Shown: positions 8,923-17,433, counted from the stretch's first letter. The stretch is DNA of 49,107 bases from Flavobacterium collinsii (GCF_902804485.1 NZ_CADCST010000099.1:1-49107); one strand, 5' to 3'. Numbers and translations: made by a program. Notes: generated from the sequence alone by a model not told the origin.

Positions 8923-10893
8923 TTAGTTTTCAGCAAATCCTACAACTATAAATTCACTTCTTCTGTTCACAGCGTGTTCTTCCTCAGTGCAGAGAACTCC
9001 ATCAACACATTTGTTAAGGATTTTTTCTTCTCCATATCCTTTACCTGATACTCTGCGGGGATCTATACCTCCCATATTTACTAACCAATTTACTGTAGCC
9101 CTGGCTCTTAAATCAGAAAGTTTGAGGTTAAAACTTTTAGTATAGCGACTGTCTGAATGGGCTCTTACTTCTATCCTGATATCAGGTCTTAGCTTCATTA
9201 ATTCTGATATTTTTGCAAGCTCTACCTCCGCATCTTTTCTGATAGAAGATTTACCAAAATCAAAATAGATGTTGGCAATGTTAAGCACTTTGGCTAAATC
9301 GAGCCCTGGTTCTATTTTTCGAATCTTTTTCTCCAGAAATAATGTGTGAGGTTCTTTCTCTAAAACATCAGCTATGAAAATACTTTTCTCAATCGTTTCG
9401 TAATTTTCCTTCTCTGCCCTTATAAAATACACTTTTCCAACTTGTAGCTTATCAAAATGGTAAGTTCCTGAGCCATTGGAAATTCCTTTTTCTACCAAAT
9501 TCATCTTTTCATCAAACAAAGAAACTTCAACGTCTGCGATAGGCTGATTGGTTTCTTTATCAACGATCAGGCCATCCCAATTTTTATAAATTTCGCGACT
9601 CAAAGGTTTATTTTCGATAAACTTATAAATATCATCAAACCCTTCTCCGCCCTCTCTGTTGGAAGAGAAAAAACCTCTTTTAGTTTTTAAATTAATACTA
9701 TAGCTGAAATCATCAAACGGAGTGTTTATCGGTTCTCCCACATTTTCGGGTTTTGAAATAGTTCCATGCTCGTTAATCTGAGCTACGAAAACATCTAAAC
9801 CTCCCAATCCTAATTGTCCGTCAGAAGCGAAGAACAATTCGTTATTTTCTGAGACAAACGGAAAAGTTTCACGTCCTTCTGTATTAACATTGGATCCCAG
9901 ATTCTCGGGTTTTCCATAACTACCATCTTCGTTAATAGCAACTTTAAACAAATCAGACTGTCCAATGGTACCCGGCATATTTGAAGAAAAATATAGTGTT
10001 TTTTCATCAGGACTTAAGGCCGGATGGGCAACGCTATAGGTGTTACTATTAAACGGAAGTTCGGTAATATTACTCCAGTCCTTCCCATTGTGGCTTGCTT
10101 TGTATAGTTTAAGAAGGATGCCATTATCACTGTTTTTTCCTGTTTTTCCTTTATTGTAATTGTTTCTGGTAAAATACACCGTTTTACCGTCTTTGGTGAA
10201 TACGGGAGAAGATTCATTGAATTTCGAACTCAGCCTCTTTGAAAGTAATTCCGGCATCTCAAAATTTCCCTCCTCATTTACTTTAGACACCAGTAAACTT
10301 CCATAGCCCTGATTGTTCCATTTGTTTGACCGTTCCTCTTGTCTGTTTTTGGGTCTCGAAGAGGTAAAAACAAAATCAGTGTTAAAAAATGTTCCTCCAT
10401 AATCAGAGTACGGACCGTTAATATTTAAAGGGTTTATGGTGTATCGACCTGAATTATTTTTAATCTTTTCTAAATAATTTTTATTCTCTGTATATAACTT
10501 TGCCCTATGTTCTTTTTGCGATTTTAAAGAAAACAACTCCAAGTATTCATTACCTTTTATGGGGTCTCCGACAGACTTTAAAGTCTGCGAATACCTGTAA
10601 TAGTATTCGGGATCTACAAAATGATCTGAATATGCAATAGCTTCTAATTTAAAGAGTTCGGTGTACCACTTGTTAGCCTCTGATAGTTCTCCGTTAAAAT
10701 AATAGGAGTTCCCTAATCTTTGAAATAGATCTATCGATTTAAAGCCTCTCTCAGCTATTTTTTTATAAATTTCTATCGCATCTATATAAGCAAGGTTATT
10801 ATATTTTTCATCTGCCTTTTTTATTTTTCCTCCCTGCGAAAAAGCCACGCAAGTGGTCATTAAAAGCGATAAAAGTGATATTTGTATTTTCAT
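8923..10893 (-). CDS. OmpA-family outer-membrane/peptidoglycan-anchoring protein with TPR and PD40 propeller
   Basis: 656 aa with a signal peptide cleaved near residue 19 (CVAFSQ). Residues ~22-150 look like TPR units (LAYIDAIEIYKKIAERG, LGNSYYFNGELSEANKWY). Residues ~170-430 contain repeated PD40/WD40-like strands (SSPVFTKDGKTVYFTR, HPALSPDEKTLYFSS). Residues ~445-520 resemble a carboxypeptidase-regulatory-like beta-sandwich, and ~540-650 is an OmpA C-terminal domain (NIYFDFGKSSIR, VRAHSDSR, LSDLRARATVNWLV, NRRSEFIV) that binds peptidoglycan. The layout matches PorE-like proteins paired with PorP/SprF in T9SS loci. The gene starts 10 bp after the PorP/SprF stop codon, so the two are one operon. 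Probable role: anchoring the PorP/SprF component or exported adhesins to the cell wall. Confidence 0.88.
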   Translation of the reverse strand: MKIQISLLSLLMTTCVAFSQGGKIKKADEKYNNLAYIDAIEIYKKIAERGFKSIDLFQRLGNSYYFNGELSEANKWYTELFKLEAIAYSDHFVDPEYYYRYSQTLKSVGDPIKGNEYLELFSLKSQKEHRAKLYTENKNYLEKIKNNSGRYTINPLNINGPYSDYGGTFFNTDFVFTSSRPKNRQEERSNKWNNQGYGSLLVSKVNEEGNFEMPELLSKRLSSKFNESSPVFTKDGKTVYFTRNNYNKGKTGKNSDNGILLKLYKASHNGKDWSNITELPFNSNTYSVAHPALSPDEKTLYFSSNMPGTIGQSDLFKVAINEDGSYGKPENLGSNVNTEGRETFPFVSENNELFFASDGQLGLGGLDVFVAQINEHGTISKPENVGEPINTPFDDFSYSINLKTKRGFFSSNREGGEGFDDIYKFIENKPLSREIYKNWDGLIVDKETNQPIADVEVSLFDEKMNLVEKGISNGSGTYHFDKLQVGKVYFIRAEKENYETIEKSIFIADVLEKEPHTLFLEKKIRKIEPGLDLAKVLNIANIYFDFGKSSIRKDAEVELAKISELMKLRPDIRIEVRAHSDSRYTKSFNLKLSDLRARATVNWLVNMGGIDPRRVSGKGYGEEKILNKCVDGVLCTEEEHAVNRRSEFIVVGFAEN

Positions 10894-10903
10894 AATACTA
10901 GTT

Positions 10904-11827
10904 TTAAAAAAATCTTGGTGAATAAACTTTATTTATCTTTTTTGAAAGCTCAAAACGAAGAAAAATTTCATGTGAGCCTGAATTATAATTCCCTAAGTTG
11001 GTCGTATCAGCATCGTAAGCATAACCGGCAAAAAGTCCGTTTGTAATTTGAAATCCAACTAATGCACTACAAGCAGCACTCCATCTGTAGGCTACTCCCA
11101 GAGTTAGTTTTTCGTAAATCAGAAAATTACCGGATACATTGACCTGTAGTGCATTACCTGCAGTAAAATCTGTTAGAAGCGCCGGTTTAAATTTGATATC
11201 CTGCGACAGATCAAAAACATGACCAGCCATAAAATAATAGTGAATTCTTCGTTGTACTTGCGACGTTGTATTACCACTGTTATTGTAGGTTTCTAGAAGT
11301 CTTGGTGCTGATATTCCAATATAGGTCTGTTCAGACTGAAGGTACAGGCCGACTCCAATATTGGGCGCAAAATCATTATTAATATTGTACTGGAAATTAG
11401 GATCACCGGGGTTATATTGATTTAGTTTTGTATAATCTACATTCAGTACATCGGCAGATCCCTTAAGTCCAAAGAATAATCTGTAGTTGTAATTCAACCT
11501 GATATTATAAGACATGTCGGCCGAAATAGACGTTTCGTTAGATGGCCCGATTTTATGACTAAGTACTGACAGCCCCAAACCAACATTATCTGATACGGGC
11601 GCACTCGCTGCAAATGTTATTGTTTTTGGAGCACCCTCAAGCCCTAACCATTGGGTCCTGTGTAGACCCATGATACTTACTACATCTCTACTCCCCGAAT
11701 AAGCGGGATTGATCACTGCTGTATTATACATATACTGCGTATACTGAGAATCTTGCTGAGCTACAACACTCTGCACACCCAATAAAAAACTTAATAGTAA
11801 AATAATTAAACTCTTTTTCATTTTCAT
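10904..11827 (-). CDS. PorP/SprF family T9SS outer-membrane protein
   Basis: 307 aa with a signal peptide ending at VVAQQ, followed by the classic PorP/SprF opening QDSQYTQYMYNTAVINPAYSG, with SIMGLHRTQWLGLEGAP and beta-barrel strands throughout. The C-terminus (GSHEIFLRFEL) fits the family. Such proteins sit in the outer membrane and are needed for export or surface attachment of CHU_C/type B cargo; SprF does this for SprB in F. johnsoniae. The two CHU_C-family genes immediately downstream are the obvious clients (inference). It is the first gene of the operon with the OmpA-family gene, under the array promoter at 11986-12076. Confidence 0.9.
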   Translation of the reverse strand: MKMKKSLIILLLSFLLGVQSVVAQQDSQYTQYMYNTAVINPAYSGSRDVVSIMGLHRTQWLGLEGAPKTITFAASAPVSDNVGLGLSVLSHKIGPSNETSISADMSYNIRLNYNYRLFFGLKGSADVLNVDYTKLNQYNPGDPNFQYNINNDFAPNIGVGLYLQSEQTYIGISAPRLLETYNNSGNTTSQVQRRIHYYFMAGHVFDLSQDIKFKPALLTDFTAGNALQVNVSGNFLIYEKLTLGVAYRWSAACSALVGFQITNGLFAGYAYDADTTNLGNYNSGSHEIFLRFELSKKINKVYSPRFF

Positions 11828-11985
11828 TTAGATTAAAAATAGTATGATTAGTAATTCTTCTAATGAAGGTATCCTTGTGATAGCGGTAATAATTCAATAA
11901 CAACTATTTCCTAAAAAACCATCATTGAAAAAGAGCAATAATTGATACAAATTCAATAGATCACCCACTTTCTTTAGAATTATGG

Positions 11986-12076
11986 CAAAAGTAGTTCAGC
12001 TCCATTTATATCTTCATCAACTTGTAATAACTGGTTGAACTATGAAATAACTGGTCGTTTTACGGTCATAACTGAT
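11986..12076 (-). promoter_or_regulatory. Putative LytTR-type triple direct-repeat promoter of the PorP/SprF-OmpA operon
   Basis: TAACTGGT at 12028-12035 and 12048-12055 and TAACTGAT at 12069-12076 keep the 20 and 21 bp spacing. The -7 box TACTTTTG (11993-11986) matches TAnnTTTG perfectly and starts exactly 30 bp from the extended proximal repeat. The surrounding sequence is unrelated to the surface-protein promoters, so the shared geometry is independent evidence for a regulator site. The repeat 2-3 spacer again begins CGTTTTA. Confidence 0.7.
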
Positions 12077-12144
12077 ATAATTGGTAGAGATTTGAGTTCT
12101 GAATTAACGTTTATCAGTTTCGAAATTTTAATTGTAAAAAAAGC

Positions 12145-12177
12145 AAACCCTACAGGTATTAAAAATCTGTAGGGTTT
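12145..12177 (-). terminator. Hairpin terminator upstream of the PorP/SprF promoter
   Basis: Arms AAACCCTACAG (12145-12155) and CTGTAGGGTTT (12167-12177) enclose an 11-nt loop. On the minus strand the stem is followed by GCTTTTTTTAC, a usable T tract, so it can end transcripts coming from the histidine kinase gene and insulate the array promoter. Confidence 0.65.
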
Positions 12178-12697
12178 GGAAACGTTTTTAGATCAGGTTC
12201 AAAAGTTGTGGAGTAATAGAACTAGTATCCTCTTTACCGTAAAGCACTTTAGGAATGTAAGTTTCAGGGCAATATGGTTCATTATCTTAATGTATAGTGC
12301 GTTGCATCATTTTTATGCTTTTTGGCTTTCAGCCCTTTTTAAACATTTCACTTATTAATAGGAGAAAGAAAAAATAATTATAAAATAAGCCGTAATAAAA
12401 TGATCTCTTATTTGCAATAAAGTCTAAAAAAGAGGAGATAAAATCGTTAATAAACGGAATAACTCCCATCTGCCCACAACAATTTTTATTGATCCACGCT
12501 TTTATAATGTAGAATTGATAAACATTGCTTGTGGTTTCAACCACAGGAATACAATATCTGAAATCTAATCCCATATTTGTAATTGCGGAGTATATTGAAG
12601 TTTGATAAAATTGTAAAAATTTCAAACCCGATTAGAAACGGAAACACCAATTTAAAAGTGCCACTTCTCAAATAATCGAATCATCTAATTAAAAAAA
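12178..12697. other. 520-bp gap downstream of the histidine kinase; decayed repeats, no convincing gene
   Basis: The gap holds a degenerate copy of the REPIN-like repeat: palindrome TGTGGTT/AACCACA at 12530-12545, followed by AGGAATACAATATCT and GCGGAGTATATTGAAG. A 98-codon minus-strand frame (12329-12625) overlaps this repeat and reads as low-complexity Phe/Tyr/Ile-rich sequence, so I do not call it. Confidence 0.5.
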
Positions 12698-15571
12698 TCA
12701 TTCAGAAGCATTGAATTCAAAATAATAAAGCGGCACCGTTATGACAACTCTAGTACCACATGGCACACCATCTTTTTCGAGGTCGATAATTTCTAATGTA
12801 TGGCTCTTTTTTCTAAGTTTGCTTAAGATTCTGAATCTCTCCTGAATAATTAATGAAGCCAGCGGTTTATGATGGTGTTCATGATCACTAGCTGATTTGC
12901 TTCTGCCTACTCCATTGTCTTCAATAATGATTTTTAAACTGCTGTCCTGACGATAAATTTCGATAAGCAGTTCTTTTCTGTTCTTGCTGGCATGTAACCC
13001 GTGCATAATTGCATTTTCAATGATTGTCTGTACGACCATCACCGGAATTTCGATTCTTTCTAAATCGAGAGTTTCTTCTATTTTATAGGTAACAAACAAT
13101 TCATTATTGCTTCTGAGTTGTTCAAAATCCAGATAGGTTTTAATATATTTAATTTCCTCGTCTAAAGAAGTAATTTTATCTCTGGTGACTTCTAATGTAG
13201 AACGCAACAATTGAGAAAACTTACTTAAAAACAAATTGGCCTCCTCTACCCCTTTTGTAAACAATATACCCTGCAGATTGTTTAATGCATTAAACAAAAA
13301 GTGAGGTTTCATTTGGTTTTTCAGTGATTTGAGCTCCAGGGTAATCAATTCTAATTTTAATTTATTTCTTTGATTTATTTTTCTTTTAAAATAGCGTAGA
13401 AAATAAAAAACCATCGTGAGATACATGGCAATTACAGCTATAAAAAAGGAATTGGTTTCCCAAAAATACGGTTCAACTTTAAAACTGACTTTTTCAAATG
13501 TTTTTTGGTTCGGGTCCCGTAAATTTCGGGCACAGACTTCAAAAATATAATCTCCATGAGACAAATCATTAAAAAGCACGTTTCGATTTTGCAATAGATT
13601 CCACGACGTCTTATCATAGTTTTCATTTTTTACTAATCGATAAAAAAGTTCAAAGCAATCTTTATTATCAAATGTGCGAAAAGAAGTCCTGATCATAACA
13701 TTACCGGACTTGCCCTGCTTTATCATTTTTTCTTTTGTGTTCATAATTGACTTTTCACCCACAAAAAAATCAACAATCTGAACCTGACCCGAAGCGTTTT
13801 TGTCCAAATAACTATTTTTAATAACCGAAATACCATTGTCGGTAATCACAATAAACTTATACTTTAGAAAAACAATATCCAAAATGCGGCCTCGCAATAC
13901 TCCTTCGTCAAAATTTATCTTATTAAAAAAGTGCCATTTATTATTTTGCAGTTTGTAAACCGTAATGTCGTTATAGGTAGCCAAATATACTTTATCATCT
14001 TTGTATTTAATAAAATAACAATTGTCCTTAAGGCTTATCTTTTGCTTAACTTTTAAATTGTTATCCAGAAAATAGACCATTCGGTTACCGGTACTTACAA
14101 TTACACCCTCTTTTGTTTTTCGGATAAAACTGGCTTGTTTTATGCTCGTATTTTTGTTTTTCGCTTTGGTACTAAAATTATAGGAAGCAACCATTTCTTC
14201 GTTACCAACCACAGCTAAATTATGATTCAGACAAAAATGTTTGAAACGTATGTCGGTAAAATCAAATGTAATTTTGTCGTTGTGCTCACTCTCTATAAAA
14301 TTCTCCTTAATGGCAAATAAGTTGCTGTCATCATCTACAAATGTTTGCTCTAAATTGAGTTTGGCATGAATTTTCACAAAACTAAAATGATCACCCGAAG
14401 TATCATAAAAATACTTGCCTTTGTCGCTGATCAGACAAATTTTATCTCCCGAACTAAACAAATTAAAGAGCTTCTCTTCGAACTTCCGGATAATTTTCAC
14501 TTCATAATTTGTGATATCCATCACTCCAAATAAATTAGAATTAGCGATAAAGTAGAGTTTATTGTCTTCTAAACGGCTTTTTTTAATAAAAATATCATTG
14601 GAACCAAACAGGCTGTAATTTACCTTGTTCATAATTTCGAGACCGCTGTATTTGACAAAATACAATCTGTTTTTATCATCAATCAACCAAAAATTCTTGC
14701 CCGAATCAATAAAAACAGATTTAAATTCTTTACCATTGAGATGGATTAAATTGCCAACATTTGTAAATCCTGAACCACTCTTGTTTTGAATAGCACCTGC
14801 AGCTGAATGTTGTTTCAGCGTATCTTTAGCAGTATAAAAAGGAGCTATTTGTTTTAGATTGTCAATGAGATAATCCATTTTATTATAATAGAAATTGTAA
14901 AGTTGTTTCTGGCTGCTTGAATCTACTTTTGCAGATTGGGTAAATAAGCCAAAACGACGCAAATCAATATTATTCGCATTGACTTTGTAAAAAGGTTCTA
15001 ACCTGAACTTGTTTCCTGATTCTATAACAAAATGTCTCTTAAAAAAACGATCGTAACCGTAATACGTATCCGTTTTCTTATCATATTTGTGAATTTCAAT
15101 ATCTTTCTTTTTGGGTTTATAGGGTATAAAAGAGTTACCGGGAGTGAGCACATAACATTCTCCATTGGTTACCGAACTGAAGTAGATGCTTCCTTTTTTC
15201 TCAAAACAAAAAAAAAGCCCCGGAATTTTTCTGGCAGCTTTAATGTAATAAACCTGATGGCCTTTTATATAATTAAGTCCATAATAATAATCGCAAACCC
15301 AGATTCTGTTTTTTGAATCGATTCGGGAATACATTATATCATTCGAGTTTAAACCATTCTCAATCGAAAAATTTTTAAAAGTACTCCCATTAAACCGGGT
15401 CATTCCATTGTTTGTCGCAATCCAAATATTATGTTGCAAACCTTCACTCACGCTATAAACATAATCAGATTTCAGTCCGTTTCGCGAATCCATAATCACA
15501 AAATGATTGCGAAACTGCGCCTGAACACTCGTAGAAATTAATAAAATTAAAACGATTAAAAATTGTTTCAT
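12698..15571 (-). CDS. LytS/YehU-type sensor histidine kinase with periplasmic propeller and Y_Y_Y domain
   Basis: 957 aa. A signal peptide (to ~19, SVQAQ) precedes a large periplasmic region. Its first part has two-component-regulator-propeller repeats (GLKSDYVYSVSEGLQHNIWIATNNG, NSRIDSKNRIWVCDYYYGL-like units) and extends as a degenerate propeller to ~600. Residues ~640-705 form a Y_Y_Y-like sandwich (FELFYRLV, NDLSHGDYIFEV). One membrane helix spans ~712-733. The cytoplasmic part has the His_kinase motif QMKPHFLFNALNNLQ with phospho-acceptor His757, then a HATPase with IIENAIMHG and EDNGVGRSKS. It is divergent from the LytTR regulator gene 69 bp away, its evident partner. The sensed ligand is unknown; propeller/Y_Y_Y sensors commonly detect extracellular polymers. 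Confidence 0.9.
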   Translation of the reverse strand: MKQFLIVLILLISTSVQAQFRNHFVIMDSRNGLKSDYVYSVSEGLQHNIWIATNNGMTRFNGSTFKNFSIENGLNSNDIMYSRIDSKNRIWVCDYYYGLNYIKGHQVYYIKAARKIPGLFFCFEKKGSIYFSSVTNGECYVLTPGNSFIPYKPKKKDIEIHKYDKKTDTYYGYDRFFKRHFVIESGNKFRLEPFYKVNANNIDLRRFGLFTQSAKVDSSSQKQLYNFYYNKMDYLIDNLKQIAPFYTAKDTLKQHSAAGAIQNKSGSGFTNVGNLIHLNGKEFKSVFIDSGKNFWLIDDKNRLYFVKYSGLEIMNKVNYSLFGSNDIFIKKSRLEDNKLYFIANSNLFGVMDITNYEVKIIRKFEEKLFNLFSSGDKICLISDKGKYFYDTSGDHFSFVKIHAKLNLEQTFVDDDSNLFAIKENFIESEHNDKITFDFTDIRFKHFCLNHNLAVVGNEEMVASYNFSTKAKNKNTSIKQASFIRKTKEGVIVSTGNRMVYFLDNNLKVKQKISLKDNCYFIKYKDDKVYLATYNDITVYKLQNNKWHFFNKINFDEGVLRGRILDIVFLKYKFIVITDNGISVIKNSYLDKNASGQVQIVDFFVGEKSIMNTKEKMIKQGKSGNVMIRTSFRTFDNKDCFELFYRLVKNENYDKTSWNLLQNRNVLFNDLSHGDYIFEVCARNLRDPNQKTFEKVSFKVEPYFWETNSFFIAVIAMYLTMVFYFLRYFKRKINQRNKLKLELITLELKSLKNQMKPHFLFNALNNLQGILFTKGVEEANLFLSKFSQLLRSTLEVTRDKITSLDEEIKYIKTYLDFEQLRSNNELFVTYKIEETLDLERIEIPVMVVQTIIENAIMHGLHASKNRKELLIEIYRQDSSLKIIIEDNGVGRSKSASDHEHHHKPLASLIIQERFRILSKLRKKSHTLEIIDLEKDGVPCGTRVVITVPLYYFEFNASE

Positions 15572-15640
15572 GTTACTTTTTTTTTTGTAATATTATAAAA
15601 TCAAAAAAAACTGATTAAAAAAATAATTTGTTATAAAGAT

Positions 15641-16450
15641 ATGATATCTAAAATCAATGCCATACTAGTTGACGATGATTTTCAAAATCTGGAATTATTA
15701 AAATATTTCCTGACTAAATTCTGTCCCTTAATTAATATTATTGGTGAAGCCAGTAATGTCGAAGATTCTATAAAATTAATCAATAAGTTATCTCCTCAGG
15801 TAGTATATCTGGACATACAACTGCATGAAAAAAACGCTTTTGAAATTTTAGACCGCATCGATTTTTCAGAAATTGAAATCATATTTGTCACAGCTTATAA
15901 TGATTATGCGTTAAAAGCCTTTAAATACAATGCTATTGATTATATCATAAAACCGATCATTATTGATGACATTGTACTCGCGACCAATAAGGTCATCATG
16001 AAACTGAATGAAAAAGAACAATTTAATCATTTTTTAAAACAGGAACCTGAACCTGTTCATGAAGTGGTAACATTGCCATCAAAATCTGAATCTTTAGTAC
16101 ACCCCTCCACTTCTGATCTAGCCAGCAATGAACATTTGACCATTAACTCATTAGACAAAATGGTCATTATGAGAAAAGAAGATATCCTGTTTTGCAAATC
16201 AGACGGGAGGTATACCACTTTTTTCCTCGATAATAATATAGAACATGTTTCAAGTAAAAACATTGGTGAATATAATGCAATGCTCGACAAGACTATTTTT
16301 TTTAGAATTCACCACTCTTATATTGTTAATGTAAATCATATTGCAAAAATTAATAAAAAACAGGGCTACTACTGTGAAATGTCTAATGGAGCAAAACTTC
16401 CTATCGCGAGAAGAAGACTTGATAACTTAAAAAGCATACTTCAGATCTGA
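15641..16450 (+). CDS. LytTR-family response regulator
   Basis: 269 aa. The receiver domain (~5-125) has the acidic pocket DDD at 11-13, phospho-acceptor Asp58 in VVYLDIQL, a Thr in FVTAY and the conserved Lys in YIIKPI. A ~35-residue linker leads to a C-terminal LytTR DNA-binding domain (~165-269) with KMVIMRKEDILFCKSDGRYT, FFRIHHSYIVNVNHIAKI and LPIARRR. LytTR proteins bind ~9-bp direct repeats two helical turns apart. Arrays of exactly that form occur five times within 12 kb of this gene (5.4, 8.4, 12.0, 16.9 and 17.4 kb). The histidine kinase divergently encoded next door is the likely partner. No copy of the array precedes either of the two regulatory genes. Confidence 0.93.
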   Translation: MISKINAILVDDDFQNLELLKYFLTKFCPLINIIGEASNVEDSIKLINKLSPQVVYLDIQLHEKNAFEILDRIDFSEIEIIFVTAYNDYALKAFKYNAIDYIIKPIIIDDIVLATNKVIMKLNEKEQFNHFLKQEPEPVHEVVTLPSKSESLVHPSTSDLASNEHLTINSLDKMVIMRKEDILFCKSDGRYTTFFLDNNIEHVSSKNIGEYNAMLDKTIFFRIHHSYIVNVNHIAKINKKQGYYCEMSNGAKLPIARRRLDNLKSILQI

Positions 16451-16807
16451 TTTTTGTTTGCCTGCTTTTGTCATAATTAAAAAAACAACCTTTTAGAACT
16501 TAATCATACAGGTTGAGGCAATGTTACGCACCTGTTGCTTTATTCTGCGGCATTACCTCATTTATCCTGTACAATTTTTTGTCAATTTATCTTTTAGAAC
16601 AATAAAAGAAATATCAAACTGGCTAAAGACTTCGCAAAAAAATTCTTCCAAAAACACTTTTACAATTCAAAATTTCACAAAAAACCAACTAAATTATCTT
16701 AAAAAAATATTTCATTTTTTAATGACTGTCTATTCAATTATTTAAATAAACGGCTTCTTCTTCAATTCTTTAAACCAGTTTGATAAGACTTCTTATTTTT
16801 CTGATTA

Positions 16808-16898
16808 CAAATCTAAGATGATGATTTGAAATATGCAGTCAACTTTCAATAACTGCACCATCTGTGAAATAACTGGTCGTTTTAATGACAAATCTGGA
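16808..16898 (-). promoter_or_regulatory. Orphan LytTR-type array with perfect -7 box, firing toward the 3' end of the regulator gene
   Basis: Repeats TAACTGCA (16850-16857), TAACTGGT (16870-16877) and AATCTGGA (16891-16898) keep the 20 and 21 bp spacing. The repeat 2-3 spacer CGTTTTAATGACA resembles the other arrays. TAGATTTG (16815-16808), a perfect TAnnTTTG, starts exactly 30 bp from the proximal repeat, as in the three protein-gene promoters. Transcription would start near 16800 and run left into about 350 bp without a clear ORF, then antisense to the regulator gene. The product is unknown. The outer repeats are degenerate. Confidence 0.5.
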
Positions 16899-17089
16899 AT
16901 ATTGTCTCACTAGAAAGTATGTAGAAAAATATAAAAATCTGCAAAAGAATATTGGACATAAGCAAATTTAGTACGCATTGAGATAAAGCCACAGATTAAA
17001 AAGATAACCACAAAACGAAAAAAAACGCTCAAATCAGCGAGAAAACTAAACTTTACAACCCTCAAATTTAACTTGCCGCCAAAATTTAT

Positions 17090-17290
17090 AAAACAAAAAA
17101 AGAGGGGATTTACTCCCCTCTCAAAAATGGTTAAATGTTAATAGTTACTTTGGTTTACTGGTTAAATTATTTTAATCTTAAAACTAAATCCCATGATATA
17201 GTTCTTTTATGCTTATGGCTGAATGCTTCAAATGTGTTTCTTATCCTATTAATTCATCGCAGTCGAACAAACCAAAATACATACTACTAA
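17090..17290 (-). ncRNA. Candidate ~200-nt small RNA (or micro-peptide mRNA) of the LytTR locus
   Basis: The unit is defined by a TATATTTG -7 box (17303-17296) behind a two-repeat array and by a strong intrinsic terminator (17091-17121). Between them are only tiny frames. One is 13 codons near the predicted start (MYFGLFDCDELIG). Another is 10 codons (MGFSFKIKII), faintly like an 8-codon frame (MKYFFKII) in the sequence downstream of the 16.85-kb array. It matches no known RNA family that I recognise. Whether it is an sRNA or encodes a peptide is open. Confidence 0.4.
17091..17121 (-). terminator. Intrinsic terminator of the candidate small RNA
   Basis: GC-rich stem AGAGGGGA (17101-17108)/TCCCCTCT (17114-17121) with a 5-nt loop, followed on the minus strand by a run of T with one G (TTTTTTTGTTTT). 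In the plus direction it lacks a T tract, so it serves leftward transcription. No protein gene lies between it and the upstream operon terminator at 17434-17470. Confidence 0.75.
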
Positions 17291-17295
17291 CCTTA

Positions 17296-17385
17296 CAAAT
17301 ATAATCCAATTGCAACTAGCTGCCTAAAATTTTAAGAATTTAGACCATCCTTGTAATAACTGGATGCATTGAGGTAATATCTGGT
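17296..17385 (-). promoter_or_regulatory. Two-repeat LytTR-type array upstream of the candidate small RNA
   Basis: TAACTGGA (17357-17364) and TATCTGGT (17378-17385) are 21 bp apart and flanked by GTAATAAC as in the other arrays. A perfect -7 box TATATTTG (17303-17296) lies 49 bp beyond the extended repeat, about two helical turns more than the 30 bp seen elsewhere. The expected third repeat position (about 17337) is unrecognisable. This is weaker than the other four. Confidence 0.4.
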
Positions 17386-17433
17386 AAAACAAACTTTAAT
17401 TATATCCCTATCACGAACATACAAATCTCAAAA

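Noticed and set aside
12329..12625. 98-codon minus-strand frame downstream of the histidine kinase
   Set aside because: Low-complexity Phe/Tyr/Ile-rich translation, overlaps a decayed palindromic repeat, no signal peptide or domain.
16521..16745. 74-codon plus-strand frame in the non-coding gap after the LytTR regulator
   Set aside because: Composition reflects A+T-rich DNA, no motif, and it lies opposite the predicted leftward transcript. Worth revisiting only if transcript data support it.
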